Assembly: GCF_018294505.1 (NCBI RefSeq)
Contig: NC_057810.1
Location: 706,385,095-706,449,094 of the forward strand
DNA length: 64,000 nt
Origin: Triticum aestivum
Lineage: Eukaryota > Streptophyta > Magnoliopsida > Poales > Poaceae
Direction: 5' to 3'
Shown: one piece after another, positions 23,801-35,744 of the stretch
Layout of the letters: each line of letters starts with the position of its first letter
Position numbering within the stretch: position 1 is the first letter of the stretch
The notes under the pieces: generated by a model
Seen by the model: only the letters and a program-made list of their open reading frames with translations
Database searches by the model: none
Told to the model about the DNA's origin: nothing
Position numbers and translations under genes: made by a program

Positions 23801-25058
23801 TAAGTGGTGAGAGCGTGTGTGAAGAAGTACACCCCTGCAGGGTTAACATCATCTATTCGAATAGCCGTGTCCGCGGAAAAGGACTTCTGGGTTGCTTATA
23901 TCAGTTCATAGACAAGTGAAAGTGGATACTCTAAAATACGCAAGATAAGCATGAGTGCTATGGATGGCGTTCTCGTAGGGAGACGGGAGCGGATCCATAG
24001 TGGTGTATTGATATGGTGAATATGTGGACTCGTGTGCGCCACCTCAAAAGAGTCACTTGCAGTCGTAGTTTAGGATAGCCACCGAGTCAAAGCTGGCTTG
24101 CTGCAGTTAAACCCCACCATCCCCTTGTTGAAAATGATGCATATGTAGTTAGTTCTGATGTAAGTCTTGCTGGGTACATTTGTACTCACGTTTGCCTATT
24201 TTATGTTTTTGCAGAGAGACTTCAGTCTCACTAGTAGTTCCGCGTGGACTTCGACGTTTAGCTTGTTACCTCAGCTACGATCTTGTGCCCTCGGCAGGAT
24301 CTGATAGATAGTCAGGCTTCTCAGCCTTTTTCATTTATAGATGTCTGTACTCAGACATGATAGCTTCCGCTTGTGCTTTGACTTGTATGCTCTGATTGTT
24401 GGGTCATGAGACCCATGTTTGTAATATCTCGCTCCTCGGAGCCTATTGAATAAATACTTGAGTCGTAGAGTCATGTTGTGATGCCATGTTGTATTTGCAC
24501 ATATCGAGCATATTGTGTGTATGTTATTGAAATGCTTGGTATGTGTGGGATCTGACCATCTAGTTGTTTATCTTTAGTAGCCTCTCTTACCGGGAAATGT
24601 CTCCTAGTGTTTCCACTGAGCCATGGTAGCTTGCTACTGCTCCGGAACACTTAGGCTGGCCGGCATGTGTCCTTCTTCGTTCCTGTGTCTGTCCCTTCGG
24701 GGAAATGTCACGCGATGAATACCTGAGTCCTGTTAGCCCGCTACAGCCCGGTTCACCGGAGTCCTGCTAGCCCAGTGCTACAGCCTGGATTCACTCGCTG
24801 ATGACCGACACGTTCGATGCTGGGTCATGGATGCCTGTCCCTGTAAGTCTGTGCCACTTTAGGTTTACGACTAGCCATGTCAGCCCAGACTCCTTATCAT
24901 ATGGATGCTAGCGACACTGTCATATACGTGTGCCAAAAGGCGCAAACGGTCCCGGGCAAAGGTAAGGCGACACCCGTGGGAATACCGTGCGTGAGGCCGC
25001 AAAGTGATATGAGGTATTACATGCTAGATCGATGTGGCATTGAGTCGGGGTCCTGACA
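20859..25058 (+). repeat. Element G LTR 1 (4200 bp)
   Basis: It starts TGTCACAGCCCTAG after the purine tract and ends GGTCCTGACA before a tRNA-Met primer site. A very GC-rich block (about 21330-22280) contains overlapping open frames on both strands, most likely by base composition alone. AATAAATACTTG near 24449 is a possible polyadenylation signal. Compared with LTR 2 the first 1.4 kb is nearly identical, whereas 23440-23830 is strongly diverged. Confidence 0.93.
22302..22533 (+). promoter_or_regulatory. Cluster of W-box and TGACG motifs in G LTR 1
   Basis: Within 232 bp there are four TTGAC[C/T] cores (W-box, bound by WRKY factors) and at least six TGACG cores on either strand (bound by TGA-type bZIP factors), including the palindrome TGACGTCA and CTGACGTGG. 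The block follows the GC-rich segment. LTR 2 has the same cluster at 30470-30701, with TTTGACTA changed to TTTGACCA. Motif meaning is from plant promoter knowledge; activity is not shown. Confidence 0.45.
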
Positions 25059-25062
25059 GCGT

Positions 25063-25074
25063 TGGTATCAGAGC
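25063..25074 (+). other. Element G primer-binding site, initiator tRNA-Met type
   Basis: TGGTATCAGAGC begins four bases after LTR 1. The second copy after LTR 2 (33226-33237) is mutated to TTGTATCAGAGC. Confidence 0.88.
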
Positions 25075-28000
25075 TTGACTGCCTGTAGGATTACCAAGCC
25101 AAACTGGTTGAAGTTGAGTCTAGAAATTCTTAGTTATATAAGGGAATTGATTGTGGGATGGAACGTAAGGCTCTTTTTACTCCTTATACCTCATGGCCTT
25201 CTGATCTGAGTCATCATCTTCTCTTCTACGGGGATTAAGAACTAGGCTATCTCTTCTTTCTATTAGGATCACGTGTTGCTAATCTGTAGACTTATAAGAT
25301 TGTTGGACTTAAGCCTCGTTTCAGTTCCTACTACTTCTGTATGATTACTGTTGATCTCGGGACCTTGATACTGTGATGTTGAGTGGTTATGCCACCATTT
25401 TGTGATTGTCTCAAATCTTTTTGAGCATTTACAGGCGTTATGCTGTCCGAGTCATCCCAGGTCTCTAAACAGTCTGATGCATTTGCAAATCCTTTCCTTC
25501 CGTCTCCGATGTCCCTTTTGGTCGGAATAAGCACACTAATCGGTAGGTTGAGGTACTTTGTTACCTCGGCGTAGATGTTGGAGCTATTATTATGACCTTA
25601 GGTGTTTAGGAAGTCACCTAGCAATTTAGCAATGCTTTTGTATCCCCAGTGTGATAATTCTGGCCATTATTTTTGAAAGCATCCCGTGATGTTATTAGTT
25701 AGTAGGCATTCTATTTCTGGGTTTTGAACCCGAGATTCACTCTACTTACTTCATGTTGATAGTGTTTGCTAGTTCCTTCAGGATATTAGTAACTTTGCGA
25801 TAGTCCTCGAGGTCCGTGGTATTTCCTTCTTCCAAATACTATGAACCGCTTATGGCAGATGTTTATTGGATCAAAAGATCACAATTAGAGTACTCTTGAG
25901 GAGATCTCCATTCATAAATCGTGACTCTGCCAGTCCTACCTCTCTGCATGGGTTATCTGGAAGAAATGTTGATCTCGCTCGACATACTAATCTATGCATC
26001 CACAACTCAGAAAATTATATGTTCCTTTGAGTTGTCCCTCTTTAGTTGTCTACTGACCTTCGTCTATCAATTGATAGTCAAGGGTATGCATGCATTCGTT
26101 TATCGATGCCTATTACCCTTGTGGTCCGTCAAGCCATTCTGTCCTGAATGACTTGGAGAAACAAACTCCAGTACCTCATCCATACCTAGGATTGGGTCAA
26201 AGTAGTTGTATTCCGCAGATCAATTGCCAATCCAGCTTTTGGTTCTGTTCTACCTTGGAGTATTACCCCCTTTATGTCAGAATTGTCATGAGAACTGCAC
26301 CAACTCTCATGAATTTTGACGTAGTGATACTTCTCACCATCATTAGTCATTCCTCGGCCCTCGTGTTGATGCAACCGAAATACCGACAACTGAATTGTGA
26401 TGTGTGAAATCAATACTCCCAGCAACCTCGTTGCTTGGTAGTTAAAGGATAATAATTTCATTCTTAGCATGTTGGTTTTTGAATCATCCTTCTAAGACTG
26501 ATCGTGCTACCTAGTCCTTATTTCGGTGCACCCTTCGATTGATGAGTTAGGATCTTGTCAAGTCCTCACTCATTTGATCATATCGTCTTGCCCTCAAAAG
26601 CGAGATTGTTCTCGAGCTTAGTAACATACCGGTGGTTCGTGATTTTTTGAATGTCTTCTCGGAAGTATCACCAGGTCGTCACCTGACCGTTATGTTGAGC
26701 TCGTGATCAAGTTGGTTTCTTGTGAACCACCTTCTCTCCAAGAATCGGTGTTAGATATCCCTGAGCTAGTTGGTTAAGCTAGACAACAACTTGGAGAGTT
26801 GGAAGATAAAAGCTTGCCTGACTTAGTTCATTCCAAAAGGATATCCTTGTGTAGTGTGTGTTGGAGAAAGATGATGTCTTCATCGATTGGTCCCTGTGAT
26901 CAGTTGTTGGACCTATTGTCTTATCAAAACTTTGATTTGGGTATGGGCTATCCTCAAATCAAGTCAGAACCAACGATGTTCGTAATGTTGTCTTACTCGT
27001 GGATTTTCCTCGAGCATACACCATTACATCTTTTGGTCTGATCAATGCTATCACTGTGTTCACTTAACTATGGAATTCCTTTTATATGGAAACCTGGATG
27101 AATTGTTGTTGAGCCCATCGACAACATCCTTGTCTTCTCCATAATTTTGCTGAACATTAAGTTAGTGTTGGAAACTTTTGAAAGCATTTTCTTCATGCTA
27201 GCTCATGAAGTATTTGTTTGATGAAAGGAGTGACTTCCTCTTATACACGTGCATTTGGTGAAAGTTGCCGCCGTGGATTTGAGAAAGTTAGTTTTGCTTC
27301 CTCTGGAATCATCCCAAGTCAGTCATGCATACGTGCGAAGTATTCTGTGGTCTAGAGACTTGCAACCTTCATTCCATATGTGTTCCGAGCACACCAAGCC
27401 ACTGATTGAGTTGTTCAAAGATAAAGGAGTCTGTTCAAGGTGAACTCTTTGGACTTCCACGCGTGGAGACTTCGATGTCATTAATGATGGTTCCCCACCT
27501 GAACTCGGTAGTGTTTTGTTGTAAGACTACCATGTGATAATGTTTGTCTGGGACAACGTGTTCACATGTGTGTAGCAGAACCAGCTCATGTTTTGGAGCT
27601 TGCTATCGTAGTTCGCTCCCCGAGAATCTCGCAACGTCATCTCGTCGATTTGTGTTGCAAACTTTCATTTTTCTTCCTAGACTCGATGGGTCTGGAATAT
27701 TCTGACACCAACCAGATCTGAATCTCAGACAGATATGATGGTTGGAACATTTCCCCAAGAACTATAATATTGGTTCCTCGATAACTGGTAAAGTGGATGT
27801 CGTGGCCAGCCCCACCCAGCCGAAAGACCTATTATTATAATATCATGATTGAGGAAGTTGGCCACCTCCCCATAAGGATTTCGTAGGATTTACCTCCGTA
27901 ACTGTTCCTTATGGATTCTAGTGCTCCCGAAGTCCGACCTTTTTACGTAATGTTCTAGATATCAAACCATATCTATGAATGGGTTACACTAGCACATCAA

Positions 28001-29014
28001 GGACAACATTAAAAGCGGAGTGCTAAATGTCTCTCGGTCGATCATCCAGATTTTATTTCCTTGGCCCTGCCAAGGGTGAAATCTGAGAAGGTGTTATCTT
28101 CCTTTGCATCTGCATCATTCATCATGGTAGCAAGTTGTGTTGCCAGGATCCTTGACACGGATATTGGTAGAATCTTGATGATTGTGGAAATGCTCAAGTT
28201 CTTGAGAGCACGCACAAGCGCTAGGTGTTATCATCGGCACTAACTGGGTTTGCTCTCAGTTTCCTCGGCAATGCTATGATCTTCTCAAACAGTGAATTCA
28301 CTCCCTATTGTTGGGTTCTTCCCCAGTTACCAGAATCATTCCCAGCATTTGCATTTTTTTCCTAGCTTGCATCGCCAATGTGCCATTCTACCATGGGTCT
28401 CTTCCATTTCCGGTGATAAGCAAAATCATCCATTGCGTTGTCTTCAACAAGGTAATCCACATCATCCAAGTCCGAGTATGCCGTTCTACCGACCCCGCCA
28501 ATCGATTGCCTGTGATTGCCTTAGGCTGGTATAAAGAGTTTCAATGATCTTTGAATCAAAGGTAATTCTTTTTGCCACTTAAGGGGATATATCTACGAGT
28601 CACCATCCCTAAGATGCCTCGTTGTGGTATCATGGGAATCCAACTCCTCGCTACCTTGACAACCGACCACCACATTCTTAAGTCTGGAATTGTTGTCTAC
28701 CTAGTGAACCTCGTCATCTGCTCCACTCCATCCCTCTAGAGGTGTGCTTCGTCTCTCAGCTCAAGAGATGTTGCTATGCCTCATTCCGAGAGTTAATCCT
28801 GAGTTGTTCGACCTTCGAGAAGACCGATCCTTCCAGAGTTTTCCTTTCCTCTTCTTGTCATGATTAGCTGGAGTTCTCAGAGCAAGACTTCAAGGCAATG
28901 ATGGTGATCGAATCAACGTTCCTATGAAGTGCAACCTGGATCGTGAAGATTGTACTAGTTTGCGTTCCCCCTTCACCTTACCCTACGCTTGAATCTCGGG
29001 ACGAGATTTTTGTT

Positions 29015-29028
29015 TAGTGGGGGTGAGT
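29015..29028 (+). other. Element G polypurine tract
   Basis: The purine-rich run GTGGGGGTGAG lies directly before LTR 2. The same tract precedes LTR 1 at 20845-20858. Confidence 0.75.
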
Positions 29029-32000
29029 TGTCACAGCCCTAGAATATTGTTTGTAAATAGTTGCATCTTCATCCAGGCATCATATTTAAATTTCTGAAAC
29101 ATGAGTTGAGGATTGTTGGAAGCCTCAAAAACTTAAATAAAAGAGGGGCAAAAACCCTAGAAATCTCATTCATTGCTCCAAAATGCTCTTCTTAAATGTT
29201 TGATAATTTTTGGTAAGGGTTCTGGTCCCAACCAAAATATTGAACATTTTTAAGGAATTATTTTTGGGACTTTGGATTTAATTCATTAGCTATTTGAATT
29301 TGAATTATATTCATATAATTAGAATATAATTTAAATACCCCTGAAATATTTTATAAGCTTTTGGAAAAGTCCATCTAGCATTATAAAATATTCAGAGGAG
29401 TTTTTGGCATTGTTTGAATTATTTTTAAAATTCAAAACAGTGGCAAAATAAATTAATAAAAATAAAACAGAACAGAAATATAAAACAAAGCATCTTACCT
29501 GGCGCTTACCTGGTGGCCCAACAGGACCGGCCCAGCTAGGCCCAGCCCACCTCCTCCTCACTCCTACTGTCTTCAACCTCCTGCCAGTGGGCAGGAGGGC
29601 GTGTGCCCACGGCGCGCCAGCACGCGCACGGCCACCGACGGCCACCTCCTGCTTGCCGCTTCGCCCTGGACTCTCCTGGCATCGCCACGCACCCCCCCGG
29701 GCCCCTCTCGCTCTCCCTCCCCCTCATCCTCTCCCCTGGACCCCTCTCTCTCGCCACCGAACACGCCCATCGCCGCCGTTCGCCGTTGCCGCGACCACCG
29801 CCACCCCCTCTCCTCTCCGACGCGCTCCCGAGCTCCGCCACGACGTCGTCGTCCTCTCCATCGAGTCACGCGGCGCCAGAAGCTCTGCTGCATCTCCAAC
29901 GCCGCCGTTTCCGACCTCGGGTGCCGGTGATCCCCGCCGTCGATTCGCCGGACCCCGTGCCTCCCCTGCCTCGCCAGCAGCACCAGAAGAACCGCGGTGA
30001 GCCGCTGCATCGTTTCCCCCATGCCTCGTTGCCTAATTCGCCCCCTAGCCGCTCCCTCCACCGGAGCCGAGACGCTCCGCCGCACGGGCTCGTCGCCGGT
30101 GAAGCTCCGGTGACCTTTTGGTCCCACGCATGCGTCCGTTGCACTCGTTGCGTCCCGTAGAGTAAAACTAGCGCGACAACCGTCTTGTTTGCACACCGCA
30201 GCGCCGGTCCCGCGAACCCCCGAGCTCCGGCCGCCGCCGGGGTCGATGCCGCGCTCAACTCCGGCCACCCCACGCCCTCTCGTGGGTCCCCCTAGATGCG
30301 CGGGAGCACGGGCTTCCTCCTGGTGCCCTCAGGGTGCCCAACCGCAGCCTGTAGTGCCATCCCGAGCTACTCCGGCGAGGTTCCGCCGTCGCCATGGTCG
30401 CCGGCGTCACTAGCCGACGTGGCCGCGTGATTAGCACTAATCACGGCCAGCTAACCTCCCCAGAGCCGCTGACGTATGGGCCCCACGCCCTTATTTAATC
30501 CTTATCATTTTCTGTTAAGTTTAACCTAACCACCATGGGCCCACACGTCAGCTTTGACCAAGCTGACGTGGCTGTTGACTTGGTCCCACCTGTCAGTGTC
30601 ACTAACCAGCACTAGTCACTGACCAGTGGACCCCACTGGTCAGGTTTGACCCGGACCAGCCCCTGTTGACCCGCTGACGTCATGATGATGTCAGGCTGAC
30701 GCAATAATGAATTACTGGAATTATTTTAATTCTAAATATTCAGGAAATTCCAGAAAATTGTATAAACTTCTAAAAATCATAGAAATTCAACCGTAACTCC
30801 AAATTAAATAATTTATATATGAAAAATTATCAGAAAAATTCAAGGAATCCATCTGTACCATTTTCATGCATGTTAGAACAACTTATAGCTGCTGTTTAGC
30901 ACAATTCAATTAAATGGCATTTGAATAATCACATATGGAGTTTGAATTTGAATCTTGTATTCAAACCAACTTCATTTAATCTGTTGCTAGTTGCATTAGC
31001 CCAAAACACATTCATTTTGCCATGTCATGATCATGCATCATATTGTGCATTGCATTGATTGTGTTTCCTTCTGTGTTGCCGGTATTTGTCCCCTCTCGAT
31101 AGACGTGATACCGATGATGTGATCGTTGACACTGATGAAGACTCAATGTTATCTTCAGAAGTGCCAGGCAAGCAAAACCCCCTTGTTCATTCCGATAAAA
31201 TCCCACTCTCTCGCTCCTGCTCTCTTTTACTGCATTAGGACAACAACGATTCATCTGTTACTTGCTGCGGTAGCTGAACCCCTTTATCCTTTGCATGACC
31301 TGTCATTGCCACAGTAAATAGATGAAACCCACTAGCATGAGTAGGAGTTGTTTGAGCCCTGTTGTGCCTACTCATTCATGCTTGTTTGTCATGCCTGCTA
31401 CTGCTTAGAGTTGAGTCAGGTCTGATTCATCGGGGATGAATCAGAGGCGTGTGAACATGTCCTACTGTGTGTGAGCTAAGTGTGTGAACACGATTTGGTA
31501 AAGGTAGCGGTGAGAGGCCATGTAGGAGTACATGGTGGGTTGTCTCATTGCAGCCGTCCTCAGGAACTGAGTTCTGTGTTTGTGATCCATGATTCAGCTA
31601 CTACCATGCATTGGGCCCTGAAATATGACCCCGCTCGACTTCTTATTCACCCTAGTCCTCTGTCCAGGAGTTGCAAGTAGTTTCTGGTGTTTGTAGTATG
31701 CTGGAGGCCGTGGACAGCGCTGACCGTAGGGGTGGGCTGTGATGCGGTAGGCACGTGGCCGGGTAACCGGAGCCCGTTTGGTGTCACGGAACCCTGTTCA
31801 CATCGTTTGGGGCTGTGAGCGAAACTCCGGCCGGATCTCCTCATGGATGGAACCCGAATAGGCGATAAACCTGGACTAGAGACTTGAGTGTTTAGGTAGG
31901 TCGTGGTCTACACCCACGTCGGCTTTCGCTTGAAGTCTGCCGAGCACATGTCGTGTGCAGACGCTAAGTGGTGGAAACATGTATGAAGAAGTACACCCCT

Positions 32001-33221
32001 GCAGGGTTAACATCATCTATTCGAATAGCCGTGTCCGCGGAAAAGGACTTCTGGGTTGCTTATATCAGTTCATAGACAAGTGAAAGTGGATACCCTAAAA
32101 TACGCAAGATAAGCGTGAGTGCTATGGATGGCGTTCTCGTAGGGAGACGGGAGCGGATCCATAGTGGTGTATTGATATGGTGAATATGTGGACTCGTGTG
32201 CGCCACCTCAAAAGAGTCGCTTGCAGTCGTAGTTTAGGATAGCCACCGAGTCAAAGCTGGCTTGCTGCAGTTAAACCCCACCATCCCCTTGTTGAAAATG
32301 ATGCATATGTAGTTAGTTCTGATGTAAGTCTTGCTGGGTACATTTGTACTCACGTTTGCCTATTTTATGTTTTTGCAGAGAGACTTCAGTCTCACTAGTA
32401 GTTCCGCGTGGACTTCGACGTTTAGCTTGTTACCTCAGCTACGATCTTGTGCCCTCGGCAGGATCTGATAGATAGTCAGGCTTCTCAGCCTTTTTCATTT
32501 ATAGATGTCTGTACTCAGACATGATAGCTTCCGCTTGTGCTTTGACTTGTATGCTCTGATTGTTGGGTCATGAGACCCATGTTTGTAATATCTCGCTCCT
32601 CGGAGCCTATTGAATAAATACTTGAGTCGTAGAGTCATGTTGTGATGCCATGTTGTATTTGCACATATCGAGCATATTGTGTGTATGTTATTGAAATGCT
32701 TGGTATGTGTGGGATCTGACCATCTAGTTGTTTATCTTTAGTAGCCTCTCTTACCGGGAAATGTCTCCTAGTGTTTCCACCGAGCCATGGTAGCTTGCTA
32801 CTGCTCCGGAACACTTAGGCTGGCCGGCATGTGTCCTTCTTCGTTCCTGTGTCTGTCCCTTCGGGGAAATGTCACGCGATGAATACCGGAGTCCTGTTAG
32901 CCCGCTACAGCCCGGTTCACCGGAGTCCTGCTAGCCCAGTGCTACAGCCTGGATTCACTCGCTGATGACCGACACGTTCGATGCTGGGTCATGGATGCCT
33001 GTCCCTGTAAGTCTGTGCCACTTTGGGTTTACGACTAGCCATGTCAGCCCGGACTCCTTATCATATGGATGCTAGCGACACTGTCATATACGTGTGCCAA
33101 AAGGCGCAAACGGTCCCGGGCAAAGGTAAGGCGACACCCGTGGGAATACCGTGCGTGAGGCCGCAAAGTGATATGAGGTGTTACATGCTAGATGATGTGG
33201 CATTGAGTCGGGGTCCTGACA
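29029..33221 (+). repeat. Element G LTR 2 (4193 bp)
   Basis: It starts TGTCACAGCCC and ends GGTCCTGACA. It is the partner of LTR 1, with the same GC-rich block, W-box/TGACG cluster (30470-30701) and AATAAA near 32617. It is followed by a primer site, as a 5' LTR would be, rather than by a target-site duplication. Confidence 0.93.
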
Positions 33222-33679
33222 GCGTTTGTATCAGAGCTTGACTGCCTGTAGGATTACCAAGCCAAACTGGTCGAAGTTGAGTCTAGAAATTCTTAGTTAT
33301 ATAAGGGAATTGATTGTGGGATGGAACGTAAGGCTCTTTTTACTCCTTATACCTCATGGCCTTCTGATCTGAGTCATCATCTTCTCTTCTACGGGGATTA
33401 AGAACTAGGCTATCTCTTCTTTCTATTAGGATCACGTGTTGCTAATCTGTAGACTTATAAAATTGTTGGACTTAAGCCTCGTTTCAGTTCCTACTACTTC
33501 TGTATGATTACTGTTGATCTCGGAACCTTGATACTGTGATGTTGAGTGGTTATGCCACCATTTTGTGATTGTCTCAAATCTTTTTGAGCATTTACAGTCG
33601 TTATGCTGTCCGAGTCATCCCAGGTCTCTAAACAGTCTGATGCACTTGCAAATCCTTTCCTTCCGTCTCCGTCCTGACA
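33222..33679 (+). repeat. Element G right fragment: copy of interior 5' end plus 9-bp LTR stub
   Basis: 33222-33671 equals the start of the interior (25059-25511) with few changes. It then jumps to GTCCTGACA, the last nine bases of the LTR, followed at once by the TTACT duplication. Confidence 0.88.
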
Positions 33680-34454
33680 TTACTCCTCTGATTATGAACA
33701 TGAATATGCTTTGTGAGTAGTTACGTTTGTTCCTGAGGACATGGGTGAAGTCTTGCTATTAGTAGTCATGTGAATTTGGTATTCGTTCGATATTTTGATG
33801 AGATGTATGTTGTCTTTGCTCTAGTGGTGTTATGTGAACGTCGACTACATGACACTTCACCATTATTTGGGCCTAGAGGAAGGCATTGGGAAGTAGTAAG
33901 TAGATGATGGGTTGCTAGAGTGATGGAAGCTTAAACCCTAGTTTATGCGTTGCTTCATAAGGGGCCGATTTGGATCCATATGTTTAATGCTGTGGTTAGG
34001 TTTACCTTAATACTTCTTTTGTAGTTGCGGATGCTTGCAATAGGGGTTAATCATAAGTGGGATGCTTGTCCAAGTAAGGGCAGTACCCAAGCACCGGTCC
34101 ACCCACATATCAAATTATCAAAGTACCGAACGCGAATCATATGAGCGTGATGAAACTAGCTTGACGATAATTCCCATGTGTCCTCGGGAGCGCTTTTCTC
34201 ATTATAAGAAATTGTCCAGGCTTGTCCTTTGCTACAAAAAGGATTGGTCCACCTTGCTGCACTTTATTTACTTTCGTTGCTTGTTACTCTTTACAATTTA
34301 TCTTATCACAAAACTATCTATCACCTACAATTTCAGAGCTTGAAGAGAAAACCTTACTAAAAACCGCTTATTATTTCCTTCTGCTCCTCGTTGGGTTCGG
34401 CACTCTTACTTATCGAAAGGACTACGATAGATCCCCTACACTTGTGGGTCATCA
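33680..34454 (+). repeat. Element A 3' LTR, second part
   Basis: After the second TTACT (33680-33684) the sequence continues the LTR from CCTCTGATTATGAACA to CTTGTGGGTCATCA, matching 3211-3974. The TTGAT duplication of A follows at 34455-34459. Confidence 0.95.
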
Positions 34455-34459
34455 TTGAT

Positions 34460-35744
34460 CATTCATGCTTCACTTATATTTTTTTTTTGTGAGTCTTTTA
34501 GAACAGCATGGTATTTGCTATGGTTATAAATTTGGTCCTAGAATGATGAGCATCCAACTTGGGTATAATAAAAACTATCATAGAAAGTGCATTAAAAACT
34601 ATGATCAATTTGATGGTTGATAATTGTTTTGAGATATAAAGGTGGTAATGTTAGAGTCATGCTAGTTGGGTAATTATGAAATTGAGAAATACTTGTGTTG
34701 AAGTTGGCAAGTCCCGTAGCATGCACGTATGGTAAAAGTTATGTAACAAATTTGTAGCATGGGGTGCTCGTTGAGTGCTTTCCTTATGAGTGGTAGTCGG
34801 GGACGAGCGATGGTCTTTTCCTACCAATCTATCCCTCTAGGTGCATGTGTAGTAGTACTTTACTTCGAGGGCTAATAAATTTTTGCAATAAGTATATGAG
34901 TTCTTTATGACTAATGTGAGTGCATGGATATATGCACACTTACCCTTCCACTTTGCTAGCCTCTATTATACCGCGCAACCTTCGCCGGTATCATGAACCC
35001 ATTATTTACCTTCCTCAAAACAGCCACCATACCTACGTATTATGGCATTTCCATAGCCATTCCGAGATATATTGCCATGCAACTTTCCACTGTTTTGTTT
35101 ATTATGACAAGCTCCATCATTGTCTTGCTCTTTGCATGATCATGTAGTTGACATCGTATTTGTGGCAAGGCCACCTTCATAATTTTTCATACATGTCACT
35201 CTTGATTCATTGCATATCCCGGTACACCGCCGGAGGCATTCACATAGAGCCATATCTTGTTCTAAGTATCGAGTTGTAATTCTTGAGTTGTAAATCAATA
35301 AAAGTGTGATGATCTTCATTATTAGAGCATTGTCCCAAGTGAGGAAAGGATGATGAAGACTATGATTCCCCCACAAGTCGGGATGAGACTTCGGACTTTA
35401 TAAAAATAGAAGAGGCCAAAGAAGCCCACCAAAATAAAAAAAAATGGGAGAAAAAGAGAGAAGGGACAATGTTACTATCCTTTTACCACACTTGTGCACC
35501 ATGATCTTCATGATAGAGAGTCTCCTATGTTGTCACTTCCATATACTAGTGGGAATTTTTCATTATAAAACTTGGCTTGTATATTCCAATGATGGGCTTC
35601 CTACAAACGCCCCAGGTCTTCGTGAGGAAGCAAGTTGGATGCACACCCACTTAGTTTCTTTTGTTGAGATTTCATATATTTATAGCTCTAGTGCATCCTT
35701 TGCATGGCAATCCCTACTCACTCACATTGATATCTTTTAATGGG
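34460..35744 (+). other. Element C interior, middle non-coding part
   Basis: AT-rich C sequence between A and D. It contains CATTATTTACCTTCCTC and other Athila-group non-coding segments, and a 98-codon frame (35444-35740) with no recognisable domain. I do not call a gene. Confidence 0.7.

Larger units (their letters stand above)
25059..29028 (+). pseudogene. Element G interior: decayed Gypsy gag-pol
   Basis: No frame exceeds about 105 codons, but reverse transcriptase landmarks can be read in order across changing frames. These are IPVVRDFLNVFSE (about 26625-26665; compare the IPVVCEFPDVFPE type), GYPQIKSEP (about 26946; compare GYHQIKIRP), FGLINAITVF (27033; compare FGLTNAPATF), IDNILVFS (27117; compare IDDILVYS, so the second catalytic Asp is Asn) and VKVAAVDLRK (27258; compare GVAVDP). 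This sequence type and the tRNA-Met primer suggest the chromodomain Del/Tekay lineage. The interior is therefore a worn-out pol rather than unrelated filler. Identification was by eye. Confidence 0.6.
20511..33679 (+). mobile_element. Element G: rearranged LARD-type retrotransposon with two internal 4.2-kb LTRs
   Basis: G is bounded by TTACT at 20506-20510 and 33680-33684 and by termini TGTC and GACA. From left to right it holds a 348-bp copy of the interior's 3' end, LTR 1 (20859-25058), a complete interior (25059-29028), LTR 2 (29029-33221), a copy of the interior's first 450 bp, and nine bases (GTCCTGACA) equal to an LTR end. The direct repeat has an offset of 8170 bp on the left side. Long LTRs with a long interior lacking intact genes fit the LARD class; Sukkula of barley is the known example of similar proportions, but I could not check identity. 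The outer structure looks like a tandem multimer whose terminal LTRs were deleted. Confidence 0.88.
2451..34454 (+). mobile_element. Element A: Athila-like Gypsy LTR retrotransposon, decayed, inserted in C
   Basis: A is bounded by TTGAT at 2446-2450 and 34455-34459, a perfect 5-bp target-site duplication. LTRs are 2451-3974 and 19781-20510 joined to 33685-34454. The order is PBS, gag, protease, reverse transcriptase, RNase H, integrase, then a long 3' region with a small extra ORF, a purine tract and the 3' LTR. Integrase last in pol is diagnostic of Gypsy; the gag type and tRNA-Asp primer indicate the Athila group. Nested elements B (7689-16330) and G (20511-33679) interrupt it. Without them and their duplications A is about 10.2 kb. 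All genes carry stops and frameshifts. Confidence 0.93.
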
